NCBI GenBank assembly: GCA_016712405.1
Contig: JADJRD010000014.1
Span: forward strand, 434,001-498,000
Reading direction: 5' to 3'
Source: Cellvibrio sp.
GTDB lineage: Bacteria; Pseudomonadota; Gammaproteobacteria; Pseudomonadales; Cellvibrionaceae
DNA length: 64,000 nt
Part shown: positions 45,548 to 55,527 of the stretch, piece by piece
How the letters are laid out: each line of letters begins with the position of its first letter
Numbering within the stretch: the first letter of the stretch is position 1
Translations under genes and position numbers: made by a program
The notes under the pieces: model-generated
What the model was told of the DNA's origin: nothing
The model's input: the letters and a program-made list of their open reading frames with translations, nothing else
The model's database searches: none

Positions 45548-48500
45548 ATGAAAAAACATCCTATTCGATCGTCTTCAATATTACCTGCCAGTGTTGGGGG
45601 CTTAAGCCTGTTATGTTTATCCTTAATGAGTTCGGTATTGCAGGCGCAGACAGATGCAGGTGCTCAAACTGAGGTGAATGAAGGTGTGGTAACTGGATCG
45701 CGCATCAAGCGAGATGGCTTTGATGCGTCTACACCGGTTTCTGTTGTTACATCTGAAGACATCAAGTTATCAGGCAAGGTCAATATTGAAGACCAACTGA
45801 GTAAGTCCCCTCAGTTTGTGGCATCGACCAATGGCGGCTCCTCGGCAAATACAGTTCCGGGTGGTACTGCCGATGTCAACCTGCGTGGTTTCGGTGCAAC
45901 CCGCAACTTGGTACTGGTTAATGGTCGTCGCTTTGCGATTCACGTAGCCGATCAAGTCACTGATTTAAATACTATTCCTGCTGCGCTTATTGAACGAACT
46001 GAAATCGTTACGGGTGGATCATCTGCAGTTTATGGTTCGGATGCAATTACCGGTGTAGTCAACTTCATCATGCGCGATGATTTTGAAGGCGCAGAAGTGA
46101 ATCTGCAGTATGGTGCGGATAGCCCTACCAGTACTGGAAATTACACAGTTGATTTAACAGCAGGTACCAATTTTGATGGTGGCCGTGGCAATCTGGTGAT
46201 GTCATTAAATATGTTGGAGCGTGGCGGTATCACCCGCGGCGAACGAGGTGATTTTGCGTTTGATTCATTGTCTGATGGTTGTGTGGTGGCAGGTAGTGGA
46301 ACAGATCACAGTGCCGGCACCCCATTAGCAGGCGCTAGTCTGGCGAATTGTAAAGCCATGGGGGGCGATCTCGGTTTTGTGCGCGGCGGTAGCGGTGATA
46401 TTCCTACCTCACGTATTTCGGGTATTCCTTTGCCTGGATCAGCTCAGTCCAATGCCAATTTAAATGCGGCTTATACGGCAGCTGGCATTGGTAGTTTTGG
46501 TTCGTTTGGTCTGACTTTTGATGAGGCTGGCAATACCATTCGTGCAGCGCAAGACCCACAAGATCGTTTTAATTTGGGACCAGATAACTACATCATAGTC
46601 CCGCAAGAAAGAACTATGGCCAATGTGTTTAGTCACTACGATTTTTCAGAAACTGCGCGCGGCTATTTGGAATTTCATTTCAGTAACAACGTGGTTGATG
46701 CACAACTGGCGCCCAGTAACGTAGGCACTAACACTTTGCTGAATGTGAATAACCCTTACCTCACTTCGCAAATGCGAGAAGTGCTGAATCAGTTGGATTT
46801 GCGTGAGACGGGCACTACCAATATCACCACAGGGCCTGTCTTGCGTTCGACAGTTGCGGGTGATGGTTTGGCGGTAGTGACATTGGGCAAACGCTATCGT
46901 GAAGTGGGTAATCGACGTTCAGAAACCGAGCGCGATGTGTATCGTACAGCGGTTGGTGTGACGGGTGATTTGGGTAGTGTGTCTGACATTTTTATGTCTG
47001 ATTTAAATTACGATATTTACTACAGTCACGCCACAACAGACACCACCGAAAACTTATACAACGCATTGTCACGCAGCCGACTACAAGCCTCTTTGCTTTC
47101 AAATGGTGCTACTGCGCCAGTGTGTAATGTTTTCGGTTTAAATATTGATGATGCTTGTGCGGATGCGATTGGCATCAGCGCAATCAATACCACTGACGCC
47201 AAAATGGAAGTGATTGCTGCAAGCATTTCTGGTGATTTATTCCAAATGCCAGCGGGCGCTGCTGGATTTGCTTTGGGTACTGAATGGCGAAAAACCAGCG
47301 CTGAATTTAAACCCGATTCTTATTTATCATCCGGTGATGTTGCTGGATTCAATGCGGGTTTGCCAACAAAAGGTAGCTTAAGTGTGAAGGAGCTCTTCAG
47401 TGAGTTTCGTTTGCCTTTAGTGAAAGATGTTACGGGTATTCAGAATTTAACAGCCAATGCTGCGTTCCGATATTCAGATTACAGTTTGTCCGGAATTGGT
47501 AACGCATCTACTTATTTGGGTGGATTGGAATGGCAGGTCGTCGACAGTGTGACTTTCCGCGGGCAATTTCAACGTGCAATTCGTGCACCTAATATGACAG
47601 AACTTTTTGGTGGTTTACGTCGTTCGGTTGAGACAGCAACTGATCCATGTTCTAGTCGTCAACCGACAGCAGGTCAAACACAAGCGGTGCGTGAGCTATG
47701 CGCGGCGACAGGTGTTCCTTCTTCACAAGTATTTACGGCAGGTGTGCAACCTAACAACATAATTCCAGCAGATTTTGGCGGTAATCCGAATGTGGGTGAA
47801 GAAACTTCCGATACCAAAACCTTTGGTGTTGTTGTTAGCCCATCAGCAGTGCCCAATTTACGTATGAGCATCGACTATTTCAACATCACGCTCGATGGTG
47901 CGATAGCGCAACTGGGCGGTGGTTTGAACAACACGTTGAATCTTTGTTACAACGTGATTCAGGATGAAAACAGTGAGTTCTGTCGAGCAATTAGTCGCGA
48001 TGCCAACACGGGCGCGATTACTGACAGTTCTGCCGTACAAATTCGCCAGGCTAACACCGGTGCACTTGAAACCTCCGGTATTGATTTGGCGATTCGTTAT
48101 AGTTTCGATTTACCCAATAGCAAAATCAGTTTAGGAACTGATTGGACTCGCGTGAATGAATTTGCGCTGACTCCTGTCGAAGCATTTCCGAATATAGTGA
48201 ATCACTGTGAGGGTGCATTTGGTTCGACATGCGGTGAACCGATTCCTGAAACTCGCGGCGTTACTCGTATTACTTGGGAATTGAATAGTTACTCATTGAG
48301 TCTGCGTCATCGGTACATGAGTTCAGTGACAGTGGATCGCCATCTGTTGCCTAAGCGTTCTGGTGGAACAGTGCCCGCGTTGGATACCTTGGTTTACCCA
48401 ACACTGGATGCTCAAAGTTATTTGGATTTTTCTTTTACTGCTGATGTAATGGAAAATATCCAAGTTTACGGTGGTGTAAATAACTTATTGGATAATGATC

Positions 48501-48598
48501 CACCCGTGACATCAGTCGCACCCAGAACTAATGCTTATGCGGCAACCTATGATGTATTGGGTCAGGAATATTTTATTGGTGTTAACGCCAAATTCTAG
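45548..48598 (+). CDS. Large TonB-dependent receptor of the rhamnose island
   Basis: 1016 residues. Signal peptide (about 1-34), TonB box-like VNEGVVTGSRIKR (about 43-56), plug (about 60-175: GTADVNLRGFGATRNLVLVNGRRF, TEIVTGGSSAVYGSDAITGVVNFI) and a barrel ending in FIGVNAKF. This GSRI/GSSAVYGSDAI plug type is typical of receptors for oligosaccharides in Xanthomonas and Cellvibrio (CUT loci). Likely imports rhamnose-containing oligosaccharides. Transcribed from the operator-controlled promoter at 45291; strong terminator after it. Confidence 0.92.
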   Translation: MKKHPIRSSSILPASVGGLSLLCLSLMSSVLQAQTDAGAQTEVNEGVVTGSRIKRDGFDASTPVSVVTSEDIKLSGKVNIEDQLSKSPQFVASTNGGSSANTVPGGTADVNLRGFGATRNLVLVNGRRFAIHVADQVTDLNTIPAALIERTEIVTGGSSAVYGSDAITGVVNFIMRDDFEGAEVNLQYGADSPTSTGNYTVDLTAGTNFDGGRGNLVMSLNMLERGGITRGERGDFAFDSLSDGCVVAGSGTDHSAGTPLAGASLANCKAMGGDLGFVRGGSGDIPTSRISGIPLPGSAQSNANLNAAYTAAGIGSFGSFGLTFDEAGNTIRAAQDPQDRFNLGPDNYIIVPQERTMANVFSHYDFSETARGYLEFHFSNNVVDAQLAPSNVGTNTLLNVNNPYLTSQMREVLNQLDLRETGTTNITTGPVLRSTVAGDGLAVVTLGKRYREVGNRRSETERDVYRTAVGVTGDLGSVSDIFMSDLNYDIYYSHATTDTTENLYNALSRSRLQASLLSNGATAPVCNVFGLNIDDACADAIGISAINTTDAKMEVIAASISGDLFQMPAGAAGFALGTEWRKTSAEFKPDSYLSSGDVAGFNAGLPTKGSLSVKELFSEFRLPLVKDVTGIQNLTANAAFRYSDYSLSGIGNASTYLGGLEWQVVDSVTFRGQFQRAIRAPNMTELFGGLRRSVETATDPCSSRQPTAGQTQAVRELCAATGVPSSQVFTAGVQPNNIIPADFGGNPNVGEETSDTKTFGVVVSPSAVPNLRMSIDYFNITLDGAIAQLGGGLNNTLNLCYNVIQDENSEFCRAISRDANTGAITDSSAVQIRQANTGALETSGIDLAIRYSFDLPNSKISLGTDWTRVNEFALTPVEAFPNIVNHCEGAFGSTCGEPIPETRGVTRITWELNSYSLSLRHRYMSSVTVDRHLLPKRSGGTVPALDTLVYPTLDAQSYLDFSFTADVMENIQVYGGVNNLLDNDPPVTSVAPRTNAYAATYDVLGQEYFIGVNAKF

Positions 48599-48618
48599 TT
48601 TGTGTTTGACCTCCCCTT

Positions 48619-48650
48619 GCAGCCCGTTCTTTGAGCGGGCTGCTTTTTTT
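48619..48650 (+). terminator. Terminator of the TonB receptor gene
   Basis: GCAGCCCG, loop TTCTTTGA, CGGGCTGC with a T7 tail; 20 nt past the stop. Confidence 0.92.
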
Positions 48651-48687
48651 ATTTTTGATAGAGAGCTTCGCATGAATCAAAATCACC

Positions 48688-48792
48688 CGTCATTCCTGCG
48701 AAGGCAGGAGCCGTCAGACCAGCGAAGCAAATCCAATGGTTAAAAATTTCAGTAAAATCAAAAGCTGGATCCCTGCCTGCGCAGGGATGACG
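48688..48792. repeat. Palindromic repeat pair, GTCATTCCTGC family
   Basis: 105 bp with CGTCATTCCTGCGAAGGCAG at the left and an inverted copy CCTGCCTGCGCAGGGATGACG-like at the right, separated by about 58 nt. Lies between the receptor terminator and the promoter region of the next glycosidase. Confidence 0.9.
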
Positions 48793-48858
48793 ATGAACGT
48801 TGATTCATGTAAAACTCATTTAAGTGTAAAATAAATATTGATTGGTACGAGGGCTTCT

Positions 48859-50973
48859 ATGGTGAATCGATGGATTATTTTTCTCTGCGTAGGATTTTTC
48901 TGTTCCAGTGCGATTGCAGAATCGATCAAGCCAAAAACAGAAAAAATTAATAGACAAGAAATCGTTACCCAATTTTCCCCAACCTTGAATAGTATCGACA
49001 AACTCAGTCCTTTCACTCTCGGTAACGGAAAATTTGCCTTCACCGCTGATGTCACAGGTTTTCAATCATTTGCGGATGATTATTTTGCTGCTGGGTTCCC
49101 TCTGGAAACCAAATCGCGTTGGGCCTGGCACTCAAAATCAGGGAATTATCAGCTTTCTGCTGCAAACGAAGAATACTCCGCCTATGGCCGCCAGGTTAAT
49201 TTTCCAACCAAAATGGATAGCCCTGCCGCGCAATGGTTACGACAAAATCCACACGATTTACCATTAGGGCGTATTAGTTTGCTGTTAGATGGCAAAAAAA
49301 TTAACCCGGAAAAAATCAATAATATCAAACAGCATTTGGATTTATGGAGTGGCAAATTAACCAGCAGTTATTCTCTCGATGGGCAAGCAGTGAGTGTTGA
49401 ATCTGTAGTTCATGCTGAGCGGGATCTCATGGGTTTTAAAATTGACTCGGCATTAAATAAAAATTCGCGCTTGGCATTCGAATTTCATTTTCCTCGTGGC
49501 TATGATTTTTCTGTTAAAAACACACCGGATATGGATTGGCAGAATAACCAGGAACACAAGACGAAAATTCTTAAAAAAAGCAAAGCATCATTAGTGCTGG
49601 AAAGGATAGTAGACGATCAAGTATTTACAGTTTTGATTCGCTGGCAGGGTAAGGCCAATATAGAACAAGTGGCTGCGCATCAGTTTTCAATACAGCCTGT
49701 TAATGATACGAGTAGTTTTCAATTCACGGTTGAATATCTTAATCAAGATTCTCCCAAAGCATCAGCTATTAATGTTAAAAAAATAGCGAAGTCGGCGAAA
49801 AAATATTGGAATCAATATTGGAGTACAGGAAATTTTATTGATTTAACCCACAGTAAAAATCCACAAGCGGATGAGTTGCAACGACGAATTATTCTTTCGC
49901 AATATCTGCTAGCTGCACAATCGCGATCCGATATTCCTGCGCAAGAAACAGGGCTAATCTCAAGTTCCTGGTACGGGAAATTCCATACTGAAATGGCATG
50001 GATGCATTATGCACATTGGATACTCTGGGATCGCAGTGACTATGCATTGCCCATGTTGAATTGGTATCAAAATCATTTGGATGTTGCGCGAAATATTGCT
50101 AAAAATCGCGGCCTTGAAGGCGCACGCTGGCCAAAAATGGTGGGGCCTGATGGCCGTGAAAGTCCTGGTGGAAATCCTTTAATTATTTGGAACCAGCCAC
50201 ATGCTATTCACTTGGCAGAAATGCTTTATGAAAAAACTGGCAATAAAAAAATTCTGAAAACCTATTCGGTGCTGGTAGACGAAACTGCGCAGGCCATGTC
50301 ATCAATGTTGGTGTGGGATGAAAAAAATAATCGTTATATATTGGATTCGCCGATCTGGATTTCACAAGAAATCTACACGCCCACAGAAAGTCGCAACCCA
50401 ACTTATGAATTAGCCTATTGGCGTTATGGTTTGGAAACTGCACAAGCCTGGCGAGTTCGTCAGCGCTTGCCGATTAATAAAAAATGGCAAGAGCAATTAA
50501 ATTTATTATCCACATTGCCAGTGAAAGATGGAAAATATGTCGCTATAGAATCCATTCCTGATACTTTCGATAACCCCGCCAGTCGCGAAGATCACCCCAG
50601 CATGCTCGCACCCACCGCATTCTTTAATGATGCGTATCTTGATAAAAAAATTATGAACAACACGCTCGATACAGTCTTAAAGTATTGGAGATTTGATACT
50701 AAAATCTGGGGCTGGGATTATCCCATGTTGGCAATGGCATCTGCTCGTTTAGGTCGCGATGATGCGGTGGATTTGTTATTGATGAAAAGTAAAAACAATC
50801 ACTATTTATTTAACGGCCATTGCCCACAAGTCGGTGCAGATTTGGCGGTCTATTTACCAGCGAATGCTTCTTTGTTGACCGCTGTTGCGGTGATGTTGGA
50901 AAAAAATGCCGCTGGAGAATTTATTGGGTTTCCAAAAAACTTGGGATGGGATGTAAAAGTTGAGGGTTTTTAA
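48859..50973 (+). CDS. Secreted six-hairpin glycosidase of unassigned family
   Basis: 704 residues from ATG 48859 (GAGGG ribosome site; earlier TTG starts lack one). Signal peptide (about 1-21). N-terminal beta-sandwich (about 40-300) and a C-terminal (alpha/alpha)6 barrel (about 320-690) with GLISSSWYGKFHTEMAWMHY, GARWPKMVGPDGRESPGG, IIWNQPHAIHLAEMLYE and IWGWDYPMLAMASARLG. The layout is GH65/GH95/GH78-like clan GH-L, and GARWP.....G.E is the place of the catalytic acid in GH65. I cannot assign a CAZy family; being inside a rhamnose island it may release L-rhamnose. Ends 22 nt before convergent GH43. Confidence 0.75.
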   Translation: MVNRWIIFLCVGFFCSSAIAESIKPKTEKINRQEIVTQFSPTLNSIDKLSPFTLGNGKFAFTADVTGFQSFADDYFAAGFPLETKSRWAWHSKSGNYQLSAANEEYSAYGRQVNFPTKMDSPAAQWLRQNPHDLPLGRISLLLDGKKINPEKINNIKQHLDLWSGKLTSSYSLDGQAVSVESVVHAERDLMGFKIDSALNKNSRLAFEFHFPRGYDFSVKNTPDMDWQNNQEHKTKILKKSKASLVLERIVDDQVFTVLIRWQGKANIEQVAAHQFSIQPVNDTSSFQFTVEYLNQDSPKASAINVKKIAKSAKKYWNQYWSTGNFIDLTHSKNPQADELQRRIILSQYLLAAQSRSDIPAQETGLISSSWYGKFHTEMAWMHYAHWILWDRSDYALPMLNWYQNHLDVARNIAKNRGLEGARWPKMVGPDGRESPGGNPLIIWNQPHAIHLAEMLYEKTGNKKILKTYSVLVDETAQAMSSMLVWDEKNNRYILDSPIWISQEIYTPTESRNPTYELAYWRYGLETAQAWRVRQRLPINKKWQEQLNLLSTLPVKDGKYVAIESIPDTFDNPASREDHPSMLAPTAFFNDAYLDKKIMNNTLDTVLKYWRFDTKIWGWDYPMLAMASARLGRDDAVDLLLMKSKNNHYLFNGHCPQVGADLAVYLPANASLLTAVAVMLEKNAAGEFIGFPKNLGWDVKVEGF

Positions 50974-50994
50974 CCCTCAACTTTTGGAAGAAAT

Positions 50995-52599
50995 TTATTC
51001 CACCCTAAAGCAATCAACATCCAAATAACCTGAGCTTTTATGAATGCTGGAGTTCAGGCTGAATAATCCAACTTTTGCGCCAATCCAAATACCTGCCGTC
51101 GCCTGAAAGGGTTCGCCGATTGCAGTAAATGTGATGCCATCTCTGCTGTAAGAAAATTGGCTATTGCCACCTTCAACAATTTCAACTTTCAGAGTGGCTG
51201 AGTATTCATTTTGTGCGTTGGCTTGCCACGAGACGGAATTTATTTTCCTGGTGACATCATCATATTGATCATAGGTTCCTTCGAATAAACCTAATCGAAC
51301 TTCTGCCTCCTTTTTAAAGAAAGCCAGGTAAGCCCAGGTTTTTCCCATCACAACCAAACCGGCTCTATCTTTTTCTCCTTCAGGATGAAAAGTCACTTGG
51401 GCGTTTGCTGAAAATGCGGGTGCAGGAAATTTCTGCAACAACAGATTTGGAGCAAATCGCAAGTTGCCTGCTTGAGTTAGATTTTGAATGCTATATAAGC
51501 GTAAATGATTTTTATGTGCGCGATTAAGTGAATACCATTCTGCTTTTGGGTTGGCATGCCACTGCCATTGCAGGCCTAATTTTTTAGTATTGAATTCATC
51601 GCTGGTTTGCGGAGTTTTTATTGGAAATGTTTTTCCAATATCGGGTTTCTTCCATGACGATACAGGCTCGCCAATACCGTCACCATTTTTATCTTCGCCT
51701 ATGACTGGCCAATCATTTATCCATCTCATAGGTTGTAAATGTGTAATGCGTCCATAAACACCACGATCTTGAAAATGCATAAACCACCACTCACCAGAAT
51801 CCAGCTCTACCATGCCACCCTGATGGGGTCCATTAATATCAGTATCGCCCTGATGCATAACTGTTTTGGCTTCATAAGGACCATAAATTGATTTTGAACG
51901 CAAAACAGCTTGCCACCCTGTTGTTACTCCACCGGCTGGCGCGAATATATAATAATAGCCATTATGTTTTAAAAACTTTGGACCTTCGATGACGGGTTGA
52001 TTTTGTAAATCTTTATAAATAATTTGTCCGTCATCCAGTAATTTTTTGCCATCAGCACTTAATTTGTGCAGGTAAAGAATGTCAGCACGAACTTTTCCGC
52101 GCACTAAATAAGCTTGCCCGTCATCATCCCAAATTACATCCGGGTCTTCCCAAAGTTCAACATCCGTTATATGGGTAAGTGTCCATTTCCCTGCAGGGTT
52201 TTGGGTTGTCGCAACAAATAAACCCAAATCCGGAGTGCAAAAATAAACATAAAAAGTACCCTTGTGATAATTGATTGATGGTGCCCAGGAGCCTAATCCA
52301 TGAGCATGACGATCATGTTTTTCAAATGGCAATCGCGGATAAACGTGATTAATAATTTCCCAGTTAATTAAATCCCTGGAATGTAAAACGGGAATGCCAG
52401 GCATTGCATTGAAGCTGGATGCCACCATATAAAAATCGCTGCCAACTTTGATAATATCTGGGTCAGAATAATCTGCAAAAAGTATAGGGTTTTTGTAATA
52501 GCCATTTCCCAAATCCGGAACCCATGGGTCAGCACAAGAAAATCCGGAAAAAATAACTGCCAATAAAAGCGGCAGTATTTTTATCAATGGTGTGCGCAT
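50995..52599 (-). CDS. Secreted GH43-family glycoside hydrolase
   Basis: 534 residues from ATG 52599 (AGGA at the right distance; ATG 52605 has it too close). Signal peptide (about 1-22). Five-bladed propeller GH43 domain (about 30-310): Asp base in FADYSDPDIIK (about 42), transition-state Asp in LWEDPDVIWDDDG, Glu acid in PVIEGPKFLKHNGYYY. A C-terminal beta-sandwich (about 335-534) matches the beta-xylosidase C-terminal/DUF1349 type. Acts on arabino- or galacto/xylo-side chains. Last gene of the minus-strand rhamnose operon. Confidence 0.88.
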   Translation of the reverse strand: MRTPLIKILPLLLAVIFSGFSCADPWVPDLGNGYYKNPILFADYSDPDIIKVGSDFYMVASSFNAMPGIPVLHSRDLINWEIINHVYPRLPFEKHDRHAHGLGSWAPSINYHKGTFYVYFCTPDLGLFVATTQNPAGKWTLTHITDVELWEDPDVIWDDDGQAYLVRGKVRADILYLHKLSADGKKLLDDGQIIYKDLQNQPVIEGPKFLKHNGYYYIFAPAGGVTTGWQAVLRSKSIYGPYEAKTVMHQGDTDINGPHQGGMVELDSGEWWFMHFQDRGVYGRITHLQPMRWINDWPVIGEDKNGDGIGEPVSSWKKPDIGKTFPIKTPQTSDEFNTKKLGLQWQWHANPKAEWYSLNRAHKNHLRLYSIQNLTQAGNLRFAPNLLLQKFPAPAFSANAQVTFHPEGEKDRAGLVVMGKTWAYLAFFKKEAEVRLGLFEGTYDQYDDVTRKINSVSWQANAQNEYSATLKVEIVEGGNSQFSYSRDGITFTAIGEPFQATAGIWIGAKVGLFSLNSSIHKSSGYLDVDCFRVE

Positions 52600-52633
52600 A
52601 TACATTCCTGAAAAATAGGTGAATGGTAAAAAA

Positions 52634-53680
52634 CTACCCGCTCAATGAATTTCCAAATCCAATAAGCACGGTTGACAATACCAAAATTAAAATTCCAGCC
52701 CACACCAATAATTTTGTTTTACTGCTGGTGCCTTTCCATTCCGACAAAGCAAATCCCCAGAGTGTTGAAAAAAGAATGATCGAGGCCATGTGCAAGGTCC
52801 AGCTGGAAAAACCGAATTGTCCCATTTGGCTTTCACCTAAGGTGTAAAAGAAAAATTGGAAGTACCAAAGAGTGCCGCCCAGTGCGGCTAATAAATAATT
52901 CACACGCAAAGAAGTTTGTGGAATATTGGTTTTAAAAAATTGTTCTGCGGATTTGTTGCTTAAAATTAAATAAGAACACCAAATTAAATTAGTGGTAAAG
53001 CCACCTGCCAGAATTACGCATAACACCGGTAAACCTTTCCATGAAGCAGATGTGCCTGCTAAAAATGACGCATCACGAATCGATTCGCCTGCAGCCAAGC
53101 CAAATGCAAAACAAGATGACATGACGCCGGAAAAAATAGCAATCAATATGCCTTTCTTTAAATTAAATTCACCACGATCCTGATTAGAGTTGTTGAGTTG
53201 TTTTTCTTTGGCATTACCGGCAATTGCGATTATCACTATGCCAATTAACACTACAGCAATACCTAAAAAAACAATTTGTCCGCTAGTGGTTGCGGCTAAT
53301 GTTGCCACTGTGCCGTTAAAAATCGGTGGGCCCATAGTGCCGATTACTGTGGATAATCCCAATGCAACGGCCATGCCCAGTGACAATCCCAAATATCGCA
53401 TGGTTAAACCAAAGGCTAATCCGCCCATACCCCACAGCGCACCCCAGAGATAACACCAAAATAAAACATTGGTGGGGGTGTTGGCTAATACTGAAAATAA
53501 ATTCTCAGTTTGTATAGATGCAAATAACCAAGGCGCAATCACCCAGGAAAATAAACCACCGGTCAACCAAAAAATTTCCCAGGACCAACCTCGAATGCGT
53601 TTATAGGGAACATAAAAACTCGCAGAAGCTAGCCCGCCTAACCAATGAAATAAAACACCAATTAATGGATTGGGAGTCAT
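52634..53680 (-). CDS. rhaT: RhaT-like L-rhamnose:proton symporter
   Basis: 348 residues, ten membrane helices; ASFYVPYKRIRGWSWEIFWLTGG at the N-terminus, GLTMRYLGLSLGMAVALGL and YFQFFFYTLGESQMGQFGFSSW near the C-terminus match the RhaT family (drug/metabolite superfamily). Moves L-rhamnose into the cytoplasm with protons. Located between the lactonase and GH43 genes of the rhamnose operon. Confidence 0.88.
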   Translation of the reverse strand: MTPNPLIGVLFHWLGGLASASFYVPYKRIRGWSWEIFWLTGGLFSWVIAPWLFASIQTENLFSVLANTPTNVLFWCYLWGALWGMGGLAFGLTMRYLGLSLGMAVALGLSTVIGTMGPPIFNGTVATLAATTSGQIVFLGIAVVLIGIVIIAIAGNAKEKQLNNSNQDRGEFNLKKGILIAIFSGVMSSCFAFGLAAGESIRDASFLAGTSASWKGLPVLCVILAGGFTTNLIWCSYLILSNKSAEQFFKTNIPQTSLRVNYLLAALGGTLWYFQFFFYTLGESQMGQFGFSSWTLHMASIILFSTLWGFALSEWKGTSSKTKLLVWAGILILVLSTVLIGFGNSLSG

Positions 53681-53727
53681 TTTGTAACCTCGTTATTGAT
53701 TATGTTTTTAAATTTATCTTCGAAGTC

Positions 53728-53889
53728 CTTCACCCCCTCCTAGCCTCCCCCTTGGCAAGGGGGAGGGACTTTACTCCCTAATTAATGCAGAGTGAAATCT
53801 GTTCCCTCCCCCCGGCAACTGCTCCTGCGTTACTCTACCTCCTGCATCCATGCAGTCGTTGCCAAGGGGAGGGTTAGGGTGGGGTGAAG
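53728..53889. repeat. CCCCTAACCTCCCC-family element in the rhamnose operon
   Basis: 162 bp, perfect outer arms CTTCACCCC/GGGGTGAAG and longer imperfect arms. Central part holds ACTTTACTCCCTA.T..ATGC shared with 56433-56544 plus an extra nested 48-nt insertion (GCAACTGCTCCTGCG... ...GTCGTTGC). It starts 4 nt after the lactonase stop (minus direction). Confidence 0.9.
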
Positions 53890-53892
53890 CTT

Positions 53893-54780
53893 TTAAATTC
53901 GATAAATCCTCTCAGCATTCGCCGCAAACATGGACTCAATTTCATTTGCACTAAAATTTTCTGTTATCTGTTGATAAGTATTAAACGCTTGAGCAAATGA
54001 ATTAAATAATTTATCGGTTGGATAATCGCTGGCGAACATGATGCGATCAGTTCCAAAATGTTCAATGCTGTATAAAACCAGTTCGCGCATTTCCGGCAGT
54101 TGCCAGTGGCGATTAATAAAACCAAAACCGGAAATTTTGATTGAGGCATGACTTAATTGAGCCAGTGATTGAATACCTTTTTTCCATTCGCTTTTATCCA
54201 GGTCAACCGGCATGCCCATATGATTGAGAATCAGCGGTGTATTTGGATGATGTTTTGCCAGTTCATAAGCCTGTAGCATTTGATTGGGATAAACTTGTAA
54301 ATCAAATGACAAATTAAATTTTTTCAATAGTCTATAGCCGCGATGAAAAGCTGAATCTTCCAAACAGTTTTGGCGGGTATAGGTCAATGATGGATCAGGG
54401 TGCCAATTAATAATATGGCGAATGCCGCGAACATTTTTATATTCGCTGTGAGCTTCCAGCATTTGTTCCAAATCAGGATTGTTTAATGCGGCATAAGCCA
54501 CTATCGCTAGATATAAATTATTTTTTTCTACAAGTGTTTGCAACCATTGCGTTTCTTTAACAGCATCATCAGGATGCGCTCCCGCTTCTATATGCACTAA
54601 CTTTTTTACGGGAATATCTTGTGCATCCGTAAAATAATTTTCCAATAAATAATCTGACGCTATAGGTTCGACGCTGCCATTGGGGCCATTACTGTTGAAC
54701 GGCGGTGTCAGCCAGGGATAACGAATATGATGTAAATCCCACAAATGCATATGGGCATCTACAAAACGATTAATTTTCAT
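53893..54780 (-). CDS. L-rhamnono-1,4-lactonase (amidohydrolase)
   Basis: 295 residues of the amidohydrolase-2 (TIM barrel) family: metal ligands DAHMHLWD (HxH), VHIEAGAHPDD, GIRHI, LILNHMGMP and FASDYPTD (Asp). Matches the LRA2 lactonases that open L-rhamnono-lactone to L-rhamnonate in the rhamnose route. ATG immediately follows the SDR stop. Second step of the pathway. Confidence 0.85.
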   Translation of the reverse strand: MKINRFVDAHMHLWDLHHIRYPWLTPPFNSNGPNGSVEPIASDYLLENYFTDAQDIPVKKLVHIEAGAHPDDAVKETQWLQTLVEKNNLYLAIVAYAALNNPDLEQMLEAHSEYKNVRGIRHIINWHPDPSLTYTRQNCLEDSAFHRGYRLLKKFNLSFDLQVYPNQMLQAYELAKHHPNTPLILNHMGMPVDLDKSEWKKGIQSLAQLSHASIKISGFGFINRHWQLPEMRELVLYSIEHFGTDRIMFASDYPTDKLFNSFAQAFNTYQQITENFSANEIESMFAANAERIYRI

Positions 54781-55527
54781 TTAATAAGTCGTCCTGCCAC
54801 CTGAAGTATCAAACACCGATGCGGTCGTAAATGAACATTCTTCCGATGCCATAAAGCACACCATGGCAACAGATTCATCAATCATACCCAATCGTCCCAT
54901 AGGGATTTTTGAACGCATATAATCCACTTGGGATTGCGGCAGTTGCTCCAGAATCGGGCTGTCGAATGTGGCAGGTGTTAAAGCATTAACAATAATATTT
55001 TTTGTTGCCAATTCTTTTCCGAGTGATTTGGTCAAGCCAATCACACCGGCTTTAGATGCTGAATAAGCGCTGGCGTTGGGGTTGCCTTCTTTTCCCGCGA
55101 CCGATGCAATATTCACTAGGCGGCCGTAATTATTTTTTAACATCAGTGGCACCACACTGCGGCAACAATAAAATAATCCGTTTAAGTTAATATCCATCAC
55201 ACGCAACCAAGAATCGATAGGGAATTCCCACACAGGTTGGGTTGCACCCGTAATGCCGGCAGCGTTAATTAAAATGTCGATTTTGCCGAGTACAGCGAGA
55301 GATTTTTCAGCCGCTTGATTAACGTCATCTGCATTGGAAACATCAATTGCCATAAAACCTTTTGCACGAATTTCTTCTGCAACGATTTTTAATAAATCGG
55401 CATTCATATCCCACAAGACTACATTGCCACCTTCAGCAACAATTCTTGCAGCAACTGCTTTGCCAAGGCCTGAAGCGCCCCCGGTAACAATGGCGGTGCG
55501 ATCTTTAAATCGATTTGAAAATATCAT
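54781..55527 (-). CDS. 2-keto-3-deoxy-L-rhamnonate 4-dehydrogenase (SDR)
   Basis: 248 residues: cofactor TGGASGLG (16-23), NAAGI, catalytic S in VNIASVAGKEG, Y/K in AYSASKAG, C-terminal TSGGRTTY. Matches the LRA5-type NAD dehydrogenase that oxidises C4 of 2-keto-3-deoxy-rhamnonate. Overlaps the FAH gene start by 4 nt (ATGA). Confidence 0.82.
   Translation of the reverse strand: MIFSNRFKDRTAIVTGGASGLGKAVAARIVAEGGNVVLWDMNADLLKIVAEEIRAKGFMAIDVSNADDVNQAAEKSLAVLGKIDILINAAGITGATQPVWEFPIDSWLRVMDINLNGLFYCCRSVVPLMLKNNYGRLVNIASVAGKEGNPNASAYSASKAGVIGLTKSLGKELATKNIIVNALTPATFDSPILEQLPQSQVDYMRSKIPMGRLGMIDESVAMVCFMASEECSFTTASVFDTSGGRTTY

Noticed and set aside
48793..48858. Third copy of the rhamnose operator before the six-hairpin glycosidase
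   Set aside because: Only loose AT-rich similarity; the GGATT/AATCC core is missing.
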